Source: DAOMNO01 sp035443885
GTDB taxonomy: Bacteria > Planctomycetota > Phycisphaerae > Phycisphaerales > SM1A02
NCBI GenBank assembly: GCA_035443885.1
Contig: DAOMNO010000020.1
Location: forward strand, 1-58,886
Reading direction: 5' to 3'
DNA length: 58,886 nucleotides
Part shown: positions 33,464 through 44,300 of the stretch, one piece after another
Numbering within the stretch: position 1 is the stretch's first letter
Layout: each line of letters opens with the position of its first letter
Made by a program: the position numbers and the translations under genes
The notes under the pieces: generated by a model
Seen by the model: the letters and a program-made list of their open reading frames with translations, nothing else
Databases searched by the model: none
Told to the model about the DNA's origin: nothing

Positions 33464-35278
33464 TCAGCTCCGCGTCAGCGCAGCCTGATACTTCGCCAGC
33501 AGTCGCGAACGGGTGATGAGACCCACAATCCCCGACGGCTGCGCCGCGTGCGATTCATCACGCACCGCCAGGCACTGCGCTTCGCTCTTGGAGAATGCGT
33601 CCAGCACCACGTCGAGCGTTTCATCGCGGCCGACCACCGGCAGGTCAGTGCGCATCAGCTCGTTCACCTGGAGCAACGGGATTGCTTCGCGATAGACCAG
33701 CGCCGCGCGAAGATCGTCTGATGTAACAAGGCCGACATAGTTTGAAGCGTCGTCCATGACGACGAAATCGGTCGCAGCGTGTTCTTCCGTCAGGTCCAGC
33801 AGCTTCTGCGCGGAGTCGAACTCGTGCACGAAGACCGCGCGATGCAGCGGCACATCGCGCACAGTGAGCCTGCGAAGAATGGTCAGGTCGCTCATCGCGC
33901 CGACGCGCACGCCCTGCCGCGTCAGCTTCAGCGTGTAGATGCTGTCCGGGTACAGCAGTCGCGCGAAGATAGTGCTGATGACCGCTGCGAACATCAGAGG
34001 CAGGATGATCTGATAGCTTTGCGTGATCTCGTACACCATGAGGATGGCCGTGAGCGGTGCGTGCGTGGTGGAAGCGACCACCGCAGCCATGCCGACGAGC
34101 GCGTAATGCGCGGGTGTTGCAGCGGGGAACCAACCGAGCCAGTTGACGATGTAGCCCATGAGGCCGCCGATGGCGGCACCGAGCAGCAGCGACGGCGCAA
34201 ACAGACCACCTTCGCCGCCAGAGCCTATGGTGAGGCACGTGGCGAACGCCTTGATGACGGCGAGCATGACCAGCAGACCGATCATGCCAACCGGCGGGTG
34301 CAGCAGACCAACTTCCATGTCTTCGTAATACGAAGCAGGATCGAGCAGGCCGGAGATGACCGGATAGCCGTTGCCGTAGAAGTTCGGCAGCGTGCCTGAC
34401 GCATTGATAAGCAGATAGGCCAGGCCGATCGCGCCGAGGATTGCAGCGCCGCACGCGGGCTTAAGGATGGTGGGCACGCGCAGGCGCGAGAAGAAGCCTT
34501 CCGTCCAGTCCAGCGAGCGAATGAACAGAACGGCGACCACGCCGCACACCAGGCCGAGCAGAAGATAGTTGGGAATCTCCATCGCGGTGAACGCCCCGAC
34601 GTTGAAATCGGTATGGGTGGCGAACAGCGCTTCATCGCCCAGCAGCGCGCGTGTGAACGCGGACGAGATGACCGCAGCGATGACGATGGGCGTGAAGGTG
34701 CGCAGCGAGAAATCGCGCAGCAGAATCTCCATCGCGAAGAAGATGCCCGCGAAAGGTGCGTTGAAGACGGACGCGATGCCCGCTGCGGCACCACAGCCGA
34801 GCAGGGTTGCCATGTTCTGCGGGTTCGCGCCGAGCATTCGCCCGATGTTGGAGCCGATGACGGAGCCGATGGTTACGATCGGGCCTTCCGCGCCCGCTGA
34901 CCCGCCGGAGCCGATGGTGAGCGTTGAGCCGATCCACTTGCGAATGCCCACGCGAATGCCGAGTCGCGATTTACTTCGGTACACGGCGTACATGACGGCG
35001 GAGACGCCGGTCCCTTGTTCCTGCTTGCCGGTGAGCTTGATGACGGCACCTGTGAGGAGTGCGCCGACGACCGGCGCGATCGGCACGAGCCAGATGAGCA
35101 ATGAACGATCCGCACCTTCTGCCCAGTGCTCAATCATTTGCAGAGGCCAGATAAACGCGATGGCGACCGCGCCCATCACGAGGCCGATCGCCCCCGCGAT
35201 GAGCATGAAATGCCAGTCGCGCCCGAAGCCGAGCTTCGTGCCGAGTCGTTTAAATCGCTTGAATGGGTTAACAGACAT
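33464..35278 (-). CDS. ClC-family chloride channel/transporter with CBS domains
   Basis: A 604-residue membrane protein. The channel part (residues about 20-430) shows the ClC selectivity blocks GSGGSAGAEGPIVTIGS (carrying the gating Glu) and GSGGEGGLFAPSLLLGA. The C-terminal 160 residues carry two CBS domains that usually bind nucleotides (LDLTEEHAATDFVVMDDASNYVGLVT and LDVVLDAFSKSEAQCLAVRD). The gating Glu suggests a Cl-/H+ exchanger rather than a pure channel, but this is inference. It is divergent from the propeller gene, and a GGTACACT lies 23 bases before the ATG. Confidence 0.9.
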   Translation of the reverse strand: MSVNPFKRFKRLGTKLGFGRDWHFMLIAGAIGLVMGAVAIAFIWPLQMIEHWAEGADRSLLIWLVPIAPVVGALLTGAVIKLTGKQEQGTGVSAVMYAVYRSKSRLGIRVGIRKWIGSTLTIGSGGSAGAEGPIVTIGSVIGSNIGRMLGANPQNMATLLGCGAAAGIASVFNAPFAGIFFAMEILLRDFSLRTFTPIVIAAVISSAFTRALLGDEALFATHTDFNVGAFTAMEIPNYLLLGLVCGVVAVLFIRSLDWTEGFFSRLRVPTILKPACGAAILGAIGLAYLLINASGTLPNFYGNGYPVISGLLDPASYYEDMEVGLLHPPVGMIGLLVMLAVIKAFATCLTIGSGGEGGLFAPSLLLGAAIGGLMGYIVNWLGWFPAATPAHYALVGMAAVVASTTHAPLTAILMVYEITQSYQIILPLMFAAVISTIFARLLYPDSIYTLKLTRQGVRVGAMSDLTILRRLTVRDVPLHRAVFVHEFDSAQKLLDLTEEHAATDFVVMDDASNYVGLVTSDDLRAALVYREAIPLLQVNELMRTDLPVVGRDETLDVVLDAFSKSEAQCLAVRDESHAAQPSGIVGLITRSRLLAKYQAALTRS

Positions 35279-35301
35279 TGTGATCGGGTTATGCAGCCGC
35301 A

Positions 35302-35309
35302 AGTGTACC
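35302..35309 (-). promoter_or_regulatory. GGTACACT element upstream of the ClC gene
   Basis: Minus-strand GGTACACT, 23 bases before the ATG at 35278, in the 267 bp gap to the divergent propeller gene. It matches four other copies near gene starts. Confidence 0.4.
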
Positions 35310-35545
35310 GATCGGCGGCAGGGTGCGAGAAAATGGGACGCTGCGGCTCCTGCCTGCCCCAGCTTGACACGGCCGGTGGAGAAACTGGCAACTTGGCAAA
35401 AATGGCCCAATGAGAATTCCGATGTACTCACGCAGTGGTCTGGCTTGATGGCCCCCTGGCCCTTCATGGCGCACGGGATTCATGTTGGGCTGAGGCGGGA
35501 ATCAGGCGGGTCGCGACGTCCGAGATTGTTCGGAAGGGAGTCGAG

Positions 35546-38533
35546 ATGTATCGATGCGAACGGATCGCAATGTTGTTTGTCGCGCTGTCATGCGCTTCAC
35601 ACGCGCAGGCTCAAATCGTCTGCACGCAGGGCTTTCATCCGCTGGGCAGCGGCATGAATAGTGAGGTGTACTCCGCCACGCTTTACAACGGAGATCTGAT
35701 CGCGGGCGGCACGTTCACCACCGCGGGCGGCGGCGGCGCAAACCGCATCGCGCGATGGGACGGATCACAGTGGAACGCCATGGGCACTGGCATGAATGGC
35801 ACGGTGTACGCGCTCGCCGTCTACAACGGTGATCTGATCGCTGGCGGCGCGTTCACCACAGCGGGTGGCCAAGCGGCGAACTACATCGCGCGATGGGACG
35901 GATCGCAGTGGAACGCCATGGGCACTGGTATGAATGGCGAAGTGCGCTCGCTGGCTGTGTTTAACGGCGATGTGATCGCTGGCGGGAACTTCACCACGGC
36001 GGGCGGCGTGACCGTCAACCGCATTGCACGCTGGGATGGCTCGGCGTGGCATCCGTTCACGTCCGACGGGCAAACGGGTATGAGCAGTTGGGTCTATGCC
36101 TTGCCGGTGTACAACGGTGACATGATCGCAGGCGGCGCGTTTACTACGGCATGCGGTCAGACAGTCAATCGCATCGCGCGCTGGGATGGCGCGACATGGC
36201 GTCCCTTCGCGTCCGGCGGACAGACCGGTGTAAACGGCACTGTGCTTGCTTTGACCGTGTTCAATGGTCATCTGATCGCTGGGGGCGATTTCACCACAGC
36301 GGGCGGCCAGACGGTGAACCGCATCGCTCGATGGGACGGCGCATCGTGGCATCCGTTGACCTCCAATGGACAGATCGGCGTGAATAACACCGTATTTGCC
36401 CTGACGGTCTTCAACGGCCAACTGATCGCTGGCGGTGTGTTCAGCACGGCGGGTAATCAGACGGTCAATAACGTGGCCCGCTGGAACGGCTCGTCGTGGC
36501 AACCCTTGATTTTCGGGGGAGAGATCGGCGTGAACAGCGTTGTGTTCGCGCTGACCGGGTACAACGGCGACTTGATCGTGGCCGGCTTCTTCACCACGGC
36601 TGGCGGCCAGGCAGTCAACCGCATCGCGCGGTGGAGCGTCTGCCCGAGCGAGCAGCCGCTCCGCGCACCGGTGCAACTCGATCCATCAGGCACGACGTAT
36701 CACGCCCAGCCGAACTACCGCTGGGAACACACGTGGAACGCAACGTGGTACCAGCTCTGGATCAACGATGCCAGCGGCAATGTGCTGCAGCAGTGGTACA
36801 CCGCAGCAGAGCTGGGCTGTGAGGACGGAACGTGCGAGATCATGCCGAACCTCCTTTCACCACTCGTCGGCGAAAGTCGCTGGTGGGTTCGCGGCTGGAA
36901 CGCGATTGAGAAAAACGGGCCGTGGTCGAACGCATTGACATTCATGCCGACATGCACGCAGCAGTGGTCTGTCGCAGGTGGCGGCGCCAATGGCGAGGTG
37001 TATGGATTCACGGTGTACGACGGCGACCTGATTCTCGGCGGTGAGTTCACCACGGTGGACGGCGTTGCAGCGAACCGAATCGCGCGGTGGGACGGCACGC
37101 AGTGGCACGCGCTGAGTAGCGGCATGCCCACCGATGTGCATGCGTTCGCGGTGTACGACAATGCTTTGATTGCGGTTGGCATCTTCGAAGAAGCCGGCGG
37201 CGTAGTGGCCAATCGCATTGCTCGCTGGGATGGCTCGCAGTGGCATCCGCTGGGCACTGGCATGAATAGCGATGTCTATACATGCGCGCTGTACAACGGC
37301 GAGCTGATCGCGGGTGGCCATTTCACCACGGCGGGCGGGGTGGCGGCTCACCGAATCGCGCGTTGGGACGGCACGCAGTGGCATCCGCTGGGCAGCGGCA
37401 TGGATGACCAGGTTGAAGCCCTGGTGGTGTACAACGGCGACCTGATCGCAGGTGGTGCGTTTGCCACGGCGGGAGGCCAAACCGTCAATGGCATCGCGCG
37501 CTGGGATGGCTCACAGTGGCATCCATTGGGCGACGGCATGGACGATTCGGTTTATGCGCTGACGGTGCACAACGGCGACTTGATCGCGGGTGGCATCTTC
37601 ACCCTGGCGGGTGATGCAGCAGCCAACCGCATCGCGCGGTGGGACGGCTCACAGTGGCACACGCTTGGCAGTGGAATGAATAGCGCCATCCGTACGCTTA
37701 TGGTGTTCAATGGCAACTTGATTGCAGGCGGTACGTTCACCACGGCGGGCGGGGTGGCGGCAAACCGCATCGCGAAATGGGATGGCTCGCAGTGGCACGC
37801 CCTTGGCAGCGGGATGAACGGCATTTCATACGCCCAGACAATGTACAACGGCGACCTGATCGTCGGCGGCGCGTTCAACACGGCGGGCGGCGTGGCCGCG
37901 AACCGCATCGCATGGTGGAACGGTTGCTCCGCGTTCGAGCGTTTGCAGCCCCCGACTCAGCATGGACCAAAGGGCTTGATGCAGAGTCGTCAGGCGCCGT
38001 TCAGTTGGGAGCACGACCCCAACGCGACGTGGTACCACCTCTGGATCAACAACGCGTCCAACCAGGCGATCCACAAGAAGTGGTACACCGCTGCGGAACT
38101 CGGCTGCGAAGATGGCAGATGCGAGATCGTCCCGAACATCACGCTGCCGCTGGGCGCGGGTCGATGGTGGGTGCAGGGCTGGAACGCGGTGCAGAAGGCA
38201 GGTCCGTGGTCGGCACCCATGATTTACACGGTGAGACTTGAGACGCCGATACTGACCTCGCCTGTTGGGAATATCAACGATGTGCAGCCGACGTACACAT
38301 GGAAGGCGACGCCTCACGCGACGTGGTACCAACTGTGGGTGAACGACTCAACAGGTAACGTCATCAACCAATGGTATACGGCCGATCAACTGAACTACGC
38401 AGCGGGTTCGTACAGCATCACGCCGAACGTGAACATCGCGCTGGGCAACGGCACCTGGTGGGTTCGTGCATGGAGTGCGCCGTTGCTGCATAGCCCGTGG
38501 AGCGCGCCGATGCACTTTGTGAAGCAGCCGTAG
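35546..38533 (+). CDS. Secreted protein with two blocks of seven repeats, probable double seven-bladed propeller
   Basis: This 995-residue protein has a signal peptide (MLFVALSCASHAQAQ) and a good GGAAGGGAG ribosome binding site. Block 1 (residues 29-363) has seven repeats: a 46-residue period for the first three, then 50 residues. Block 2 (472-794) has seven repeats at exactly 46 residues. The unit reads YNGDLIAGG.FTTAGG...NRIARWDGSQWHPLGSGMN. Seven repeats per block suggests two seven-bladed beta-propellers. Block 1 is followed by one copy, and block 2 by two copies, of a roughly 95-residue module with WYQLWIND...WYTAAEL and WWVRGWNA, possibly an Ig/Fn3-like fold. There is no dockerin motif or obvious sorting signal. 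A role in binding at the surface is inference. Confidence 0.85.
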   Translation: MYRCERIAMLFVALSCASHAQAQIVCTQGFHPLGSGMNSEVYSATLYNGDLIAGGTFTTAGGGGANRIARWDGSQWNAMGTGMNGTVYALAVYNGDLIAGGAFTTAGGQAANYIARWDGSQWNAMGTGMNGEVRSLAVFNGDVIAGGNFTTAGGVTVNRIARWDGSAWHPFTSDGQTGMSSWVYALPVYNGDMIAGGAFTTACGQTVNRIARWDGATWRPFASGGQTGVNGTVLALTVFNGHLIAGGDFTTAGGQTVNRIARWDGASWHPLTSNGQIGVNNTVFALTVFNGQLIAGGVFSTAGNQTVNNVARWNGSSWQPLIFGGEIGVNSVVFALTGYNGDLIVAGFFTTAGGQAVNRIARWSVCPSEQPLRAPVQLDPSGTTYHAQPNYRWEHTWNATWYQLWINDASGNVLQQWYTAAELGCEDGTCEIMPNLLSPLVGESRWWVRGWNAIEKNGPWSNALTFMPTCTQQWSVAGGGANGEVYGFTVYDGDLILGGEFTTVDGVAANRIARWDGTQWHALSSGMPTDVHAFAVYDNALIAVGIFEEAGGVVANRIARWDGSQWHPLGTGMNSDVYTCALYNGELIAGGHFTTAGGVAAHRIARWDGTQWHPLGSGMDDQVEALVVYNGDLIAGGAFATAGGQTVNGIARWDGSQWHPLGDGMDDSVYALTVHNGDLIAGGIFTLAGDAAANRIARWDGSQWHTLGSGMNSAIRTLMVFNGNLIAGGTFTTAGGVAANRIAKWDGSQWHALGSGMNGISYAQTMYNGDLIVGGAFNTAGGVAANRIAWWNGCSAFERLQPPTQHGPKGLMQSRQAPFSWEHDPNATWYHLWINNASNQAIHKKWYTAAELGCEDGRCEIVPNITLPLGAGRWWVQGWNAVQKAGPWSAPMIYTVRLETPILTSPVGNINDVQPTYTWKATPHATWYQLWVNDSTGNVINQWYTADQLNYAAGSYSITPNVNIALGNGTWWVRAWSAPLLHSPWSAPMHFVKQP
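35630..36634 (+). repeat. Propeller repeat block 1 (seven units)
   Basis: The markers NRIARWDG (or close variants) stand at residues 66, 112, 158, 208, 258, 308 and 358 of the protein, so units are 138 bp and then 150 bp long. Units 4-7 carry an extra four residues (as in TSNGQIGVNNT). Confidence 0.85.
36959..37927 (+). repeat. Propeller repeat block 2 (seven units, exactly 46 residues)
   Basis: Markers at residues 510, 556, 602, 648, 694, 740 and 786 are spaced exactly 46 residues (138 bp). The perfect register indicates expansion by duplication with strong constraint on length. Confidence 0.85.
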
Positions 38534-38559
38534 GCAGATGACGTGCGCTTCGCGATGAG

Positions 38560-40788
38560 TTAGCGGCGCGATCGGCTGAGGCGGCGCTTCAGTCGCAGTG
38601 CGTTGCCAATAACAGAGATGTCGCTCGCGCCCATTGCCGCCGCGGCGATCAGCGGGCCGTATGGCCCCAGCAGATACAGCGCCGCGGCGGGAATCGCCAG
38701 CGTGTTGTACACGAACGCCAGGAAGAGGTTCTGTTTGATTGTGCGCAGCGAAGCGCGGGCGAGGGCGATTGTCTCCGGCACAGCCATGACGCGATCGCCG
38801 GGAATGACGACCGCAGCGGACTCTATGGCGATGTTCGTGCCGGACGCCATGGCAATGCCTAGGTCAGCCCGTGCGAGCGCAGCGGCGTCGTTGATGCCGT
38901 CGCCGACCATGATGACCCCGCCCAACTTCCCTTCGCCCGAAGCAAGCTTCGCGACGAACTGCGTCTTTGTTTCAGGCGTTGCTTCCGCGACGATGGATTC
39001 GGGCGGCAGGCCCAGTGCGCGGCCGACAGCTTCCGCGGCGCTGCGTCGATCGCCAGAGAGAATCGTTACATTCAATCCCATTTCGCGCAGGCGCGTGACA
39101 GCTTCGCGTGCATCGGTGCGAAGTGAATCGCTTACTTCAATCGTTCCGCGCGTTACGCCGTCAACGACGACGCTGCATGTGGCGACGACATCGCGCCTCA
39201 CTTCGACGGTTTGCCCATCCACGACGCCCCGCACGCCTTCGCCGGGAATGGCGATGAAGTCCTTGACATCGCGCGGGGCGAGCTGCCGCTCGCGCGCCGC
39301 GTTCACGATCGCCCGCGCGATCGGATGCTCGCTCGCTGCTTCCACCGCAGCCGCCAGCGCGAGAAGATCATCCTGCGATGTTGTTGAAGCGAACTCGCCC
39401 GCCACGGCGATTGCTGTAACAGTCGGCGCGCCAGCGGTGAGCGTGCCTGTTTTATCGAACACGACATGCGAGAGCGTGCCCGCCCGTTCCAGCGCCGCGG
39501 CGGATTTGATGAGAATACCCCGCCGACTCGCTTCGCCCGTACCCACCATCACCGCCATCGGCGTCGCCAGCCCGAGCGCGCATGGGCATGAAATGATGAG
39601 CACAGTTACCGTGGCAATCACGCCCGTGATGGGCCGATCCATGAAGAGCCACCAGGAGAGGAACGTAACGGCTGCGATGGTCAGCACTGCGGGTACGAAG
39701 ATGGCGGAGACTCGATCCGCCAGTCGCTGAATCTCCGCTTTGCTGGTCTGCGCGTTGCGAACAAGGTCCGCGATGCGTGAGACGGTGGTATGCCGCCCAT
39801 CCACCGTGGCGCGAACGACGATGCGCCCGGTCGTGTTCATCGTTCCGGCGACGACAGGGTCGCCCAATGTGCGGCGAACAGGCAGCGGCTCGCCGGTTAC
39901 GGCGGATTCATCGAGTTCCGTTGCGCCATGAACGATGACGCCATCCACCGGCACGCGACCGCCGGGCCGAATGAGCAGATGATCGCCCGGCAGTACGTCT
40001 GCGGACGGCACAAGGCGTGATTCATGCGGTGCGGCGGGGTCGCTTACAAGTTCCGCTTCGTCCGGTTGCAGTTCCAGCAGTTCACGCACAGCGGAGCCAG
40101 CGCGGCTGGCTGCACGCGCTTCGAGGTAATGTCCCAGGCTAATGATGCCCAGCAGCGCGGCGGATTCTGCAAAGTAGAGCGGCTGATCAGTCAGGCGATC
40201 GAAGTATCGCGCGATGAACACGATGAGCGAGAAGACATAGGCGGTGGTCGCGCCGATGGAGATCAGCGTGTCCATGTTCGTGGTTCGCTTGACCGCCGCG
40301 CTCCATGCAGATCGGTAGAACCCCGCGCCCGCGGTGGCGAACACGATGCTTGCGCCGATGAGCATCACCCAGCCCATCCACGCGCCGTGCCAATGGTTGA
40401 CATGCGCGATCCAGTGCAAGGCTTCCATCGGAGCCCAGAGCGAAAGGCCGACTGCGGCGCGGAAGCCCCATTCGCGCTGGTTGCGTTGCTGGCGAAGTTC
40501 GATTTCCGTGCGCAGCTCGACCGGTGCGAGGTTTTCCTGTTCGGGCGAGGCGTGGTAGCCGCGGCCGACGACCGCTGCGATCAACTCGTCTGCGTTCAGG
40601 TGTTCACCCTGTACGATTGCGCGGCCTTCGCTTACGCTTACGCTGGCGGATCGCACACCGGGTTTGGATTCCAATGCTTGCTGCACGGCGGCAGCGCATG
40701 CCACGCAGTGCATGCCTTCGACTTTCAGCAGCAGACGGTCGGCGGGGGCAGGGTGGGGCGGCTGGATGACGCCGGCGGGTGCGGGCAT
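38560..40788 (-). CDS. copA: Copper-exporting P-type ATPase
   Basis: A 742-residue P1B-type ATPase. It has one N-terminal heavy-metal domain with GMHCVAC (C28, C31), eight predicted helices, the actuator motif TGEPLP, and the metal-binding membrane motif SCPCALGLATP (CPC). The phosphorylation site is DKTGTLT, followed by SEHPIA and GDGINDAAAL. CPC with a GMxCxxC domain indicates Cu+ export. The ATG at 40788 (MPAPAGVIQPP) is preferred over one 48 bases upstream. No copper chaperone or regulator is adjacent. Confidence 0.93.
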   Translation of the reverse strand: MPAPAGVIQPPHPAPADRLLLKVEGMHCVACAAAVQQALESKPGVRSASVSVSEGRAIVQGEHLNADELIAAVVGRGYHASPEQENLAPVELRTEIELRQQRNQREWGFRAAVGLSLWAPMEALHWIAHVNHWHGAWMGWVMLIGASIVFATAGAGFYRSAWSAAVKRTTNMDTLISIGATTAYVFSLIVFIARYFDRLTDQPLYFAESAALLGIISLGHYLEARAASRAGSAVRELLELQPDEAELVSDPAAPHESRLVPSADVLPGDHLLIRPGGRVPVDGVIVHGATELDESAVTGEPLPVRRTLGDPVVAGTMNTTGRIVVRATVDGRHTTVSRIADLVRNAQTSKAEIQRLADRVSAIFVPAVLTIAAVTFLSWWLFMDRPITGVIATVTVLIISCPCALGLATPMAVMVGTGEASRRGILIKSAAALERAGTLSHVVFDKTGTLTAGAPTVTAIAVAGEFASTTSQDDLLALAAAVEAASEHPIARAIVNAARERQLAPRDVKDFIAIPGEGVRGVVDGQTVEVRRDVVATCSVVVDGVTRGTIEVSDSLRTDAREAVTRLREMGLNVTILSGDRRSAAEAVGRALGLPPESIVAEATPETKTQFVAKLASGEGKLGGVIMVGDGINDAAALARADLGIAMASGTNIAIESAAVVIPGDRVMAVPETIALARASLRTIKQNLFLAFVYNTLAIPAAALYLLGPYGPLIAAAAMGASDISVIGNALRLKRRLSRSRR

Positions 40789-40894
40789 GGCGGAATCGTA
40801 GGTGAGAAACCCCAAAAAGCGGGGATGGGACGCCAAAATCGACGCCCCCGCTTGTCCGGACGCGTTTCCGGGACGATACTACTCTTCCTAGGCA

Positions 40895-41272
40895 ATGCGT
40901 TCCGAGACACTTCCATCCCGTGCTGCACAGGTCGCAACGGCGACGATGCTCATGGCGTTGGTGGCGATTGCAGCCACAGCGTCCGCGGCACCTGCGCCGC
41001 AGAGCCTGACGCCTGCGGAATGCCGCGCCGCGGTGATGGAGAGCCACGCGGTTCGCGCGGTGGCGGCGGCCGTCGCTGCCGTGGCTCGCGATCTGCTCGG
41101 CGGCGATCTTGATGGCGCGCCGAACGCAGCGATTGTTTCTGCGACCACTGTCCTCATCGTCCCGCCTGCTTCTGCGCATTCCAGTGTGATGGAAGCGGTG
41201 GTCAGTGGTACACCATCGCTGACGGCGGCGACGCGAGCGGGTCTGCTCGACCTGCCCCCGCCCGTTTGCTGA
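40895..41272 (+). CDS. Small secreted protein, function unknown
   Basis: A 125-residue open frame with a signal peptide (ATATMLMALVAIAATASA) followed by an Ala/Val-rich region (VRAVAAAVAAVARDLLG) and a C-terminal Cys (DLPPPVC). No motif is recognised and no strong ribosome binding site precedes the ATG, so confidence is moderate. It lies between the divergent copA and secA. A frame on the opposite strand covers the same bases, but this one has the signal peptide. Confidence 0.5.
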   Translation: MRSETLPSRAAQVATATMLMALVAIAATASAAPAPQSLTPAECRAAVMESHAVRAVAAAVAAVARDLLGGDLDGAPNAAIVSATTVLIVPPASAHSSVMEAVVSGTPSLTAATRAGLLDLPPPVC

Positions 41273-41397
41273 ATCTCGTTTGAGGCTCCGCCGCATGATG
41301 CTGCGCAGGCGTTCTCGCCTTGCGCGTCCGGCGGCGGATGATCCGTTTCGATTCAGCAGTCAGGCCATATACAAGCAATCACATCAAGAGGTGAAGC

Positions 41398-44300
41398 ATG
41401 GGCGTTCCCGTCATCGGCACCGTTATGAAAAAACTCTTCGGCACGCGCAACGAGCGCCTGGTGAAGAGGTATCTCAAGATCGTCGATCAAGTCTCCGCGC
41501 TTGAGCCGGATATTCGCAGGCTGACCGATCGGCAGCTTCGCGAAAAGACAGCGGAGTTCCGCGAGAGGCTGGAGAAAGGCGAGAGCATTACAACGCTCAC
41601 GCCTGAAATTTACGCGGTGGCGCGTGAAGCGATGGACCGCGCAGTCGGCATCCGTAATGTTTTCAATCCCGAAGCAGGTTTCGACCCGTCGCGGCTGCCC
41701 GTTGATGTGCGCCAGCTTTATGAAAAGGTGAAGGCCGAGATGAATGAAGCCCCGCCGCGCGAGCCGGTGGAAGAGCTTCGGGGCAATTCGCGGCCGCTGA
41801 TGGGCTGGGAGTATCTGGACATTCCGAATCGCATCTATGACGCGGTTCGCGAGTTGTATCCTGAATCCAAGCCGCCCTTCCGCGCGAGGCCGTTCGACGT
41901 GCAGATCATCGGCGCGGTGGTGCTGGGTGAAGGCTCGATTGCGGAAATGAAGACGGGTGAAGGCAAGACGATCGTCGCGCCGCTGGCGTGCTACATCGCC
42001 TGCCTGCAGGGCGAGCAGGTGCATGTGGTTACCGTGAATGACTACCTCGTTCAGCGCGACCGCGACTGGACGGCTCCATTCTTTCACGCGCTGGGCCTCA
42101 CTGTCGGCGCGATTCATCCGTATCACATGCAGCCGCCGCAGGAGAAGATGGTGGCGTATTCCTGCAATGTGGTGTACGGCACGACGGCGGAGTTCGGCTT
42201 CGATTACCTGCGCGACAACATGAAGCTCAGCCCGATGGAGCAGGTGCAGAAGAAGCGGGATTTTGCGATCGTGGACGAGGTGGACTCGACGCTGATCGAC
42301 GAAGCGCGTACGCCGCTGATTATCTCAGGCCCCGCGCACCAGAGCACGCCTCGTTACGACATGGCGGACCGGCTTGCACGCCACCTGCTGGAGAAGCAGA
42401 AGCCGTGGAACGAAGCAGATCAGAAGGTGCAGTCATGCCTGGTGGAGATTTCCGGTCTGGAAGGCGATATTCGCAACGCGCGCGACAAGGACAAGGTTCC
42501 TGCGCTGAAGGAGCGGTTGGACGCAGCGAAGGCAAAGCTCCCGCAGCTCGAAGCCGACCGCGACCGCCACACGCAGTATTACGAAGTGGAGATGGACAAG
42601 AAGCGGGCGCACCTGACGCACGACGGTATCGCTGAGGCGCAGAAGGTGGCGGGCGTTGGCTCGTTCTATCAGGGCGACAACATCGACCTGCCGCACCTGC
42701 TGGAGCAGGCTATTCGCGCGCACACGGTGTATCAGCGAGATCGCGATTACGTGGTGGCGATGGGCGAAGACGGCCAGATGGCGGTGGTCATCGTCGATCA
42801 GAACACCGGCCGCAAAATGGTCGGTCGGCAGTGGTCGGATGGCCTGCATCAGGCGGTGGAAGCGAAGGAAGCGGTTCCCATCAAGCAGGAAACGCAGACG
42901 ATGGCGACCATCACCATCCAGAACTTCTTCAAGCTCTACAAGCGGCTCGCGGGCATGACCGGCACGGCGGACACCGAAGCGACCGAGTTCTATGAAATCT
43001 ACAAACTCGATGTCGTTTCAATCCCCACCAACGTGCCGGTGCGGCGCGTTGACCGCAACGACCTTGTCTTCATGAGCGCGAAGGACAAATGGGAAGCGAT
43101 CGCAGACGAAATCAAGGGATTCCACGACATCGGCCGGCCGATTCTCGTCGGCACGACGAGTGTTGAGAAGTCCGAGCACCTGAGTGAGATGCTCACGCGG
43201 AAGCACAACATCAAGCACAACGTGCTGAACGCCAAGCAGCACGAGCGCGAGGCGCAGATCATCGCGGAAGCGGGCCGCCTCGGTGCGGTTACGATCGCCA
43301 CCAACATGGCGGGACGCGGCACCGACATCAAGCTCGGCAGCTTCACAAGGGATGAACTGATCGACCATTGGAAGCGGCGCGGCATCTGCCCGAAGGAAGC
43401 CAACTCGTCCATGCCTGAAGAGACCATTCTCAATATGGTCTATCGCCACATGGCGTTGCGCGAGCTGGGCCTGAAGAAGAGCGATCTCGACGCGATGAGC
43501 GACGATGATGTGCGTGTCGCGATGTATCGCAAGTGGTATGTGGAATACTGCTGGGGCAGCGATAAGGACGCATCCAAGCTCAACGAAGCCGGGCTGGTCA
43601 GCGCGCTGGACGCATCCGGCGGTTGTCTGCTGCATCGCATTCGGCTGTTTGAGAACGTCGAGGATATCGGCGGATTGCACGTCATCGGCACGGAGCGGCA
43701 TGAGTCCCGGCGCATCGATAACCAGCTTCGAGGCCGCTCCGGTCGTCAGGGCGACAACGGTTCCTCACGGTTCTTTCTCTCGCTGGAAGACGACCTGATG
43801 AAGATGTTTGCAGGGCCGACCACACTGCGTGTGCTGAGCAAGCTGGGCATGAAGGAAGGCGACGCTATCGAGCACCCCATGCTCACGAAGAGCGTGACGC
43901 GCGCTCAGCGCAAGGTAGAAGAGCGCAACTTCCTCATCCGCAAGAACATTCTCGAATATGACGAGGTGATGGACCACCAGCGGCACATCTTCTACGCCAT
44001 GCGGCAGGACGTGCTGGAAGGCAAGGGCATCAAGGAGCAGATATTCGAATACATCGAAGACTCCGTGCAGGACGCCGTCGGCCGCTATCTCGATCGCTCC
44101 TACGCAGCGAACTGCATCGCAGAGTGGGTGCGCGAAAAGCTGAACGTAACCATCGACGCAGAGCGCATTCGCGGCAAGGATCGCGAAGACCTGCATAAGC
44201 TCATCATGGTGGACGCAAAGGAAGAAGCGTCATCCATGATCCGCGTCACGATGGGCGAATACATGCCTGAGGACATGGATCAGTCCGAGTGGGACCTCAA

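Noticed and set aside
36959..37927. Evenly spaced 138 bp repeats considered as a CRISPR-like or satellite array
   Set aside because: The period is a multiple of three, the frame is open throughout, and differences fall mostly at codon third positions and loop residues; it is a protein repeat.
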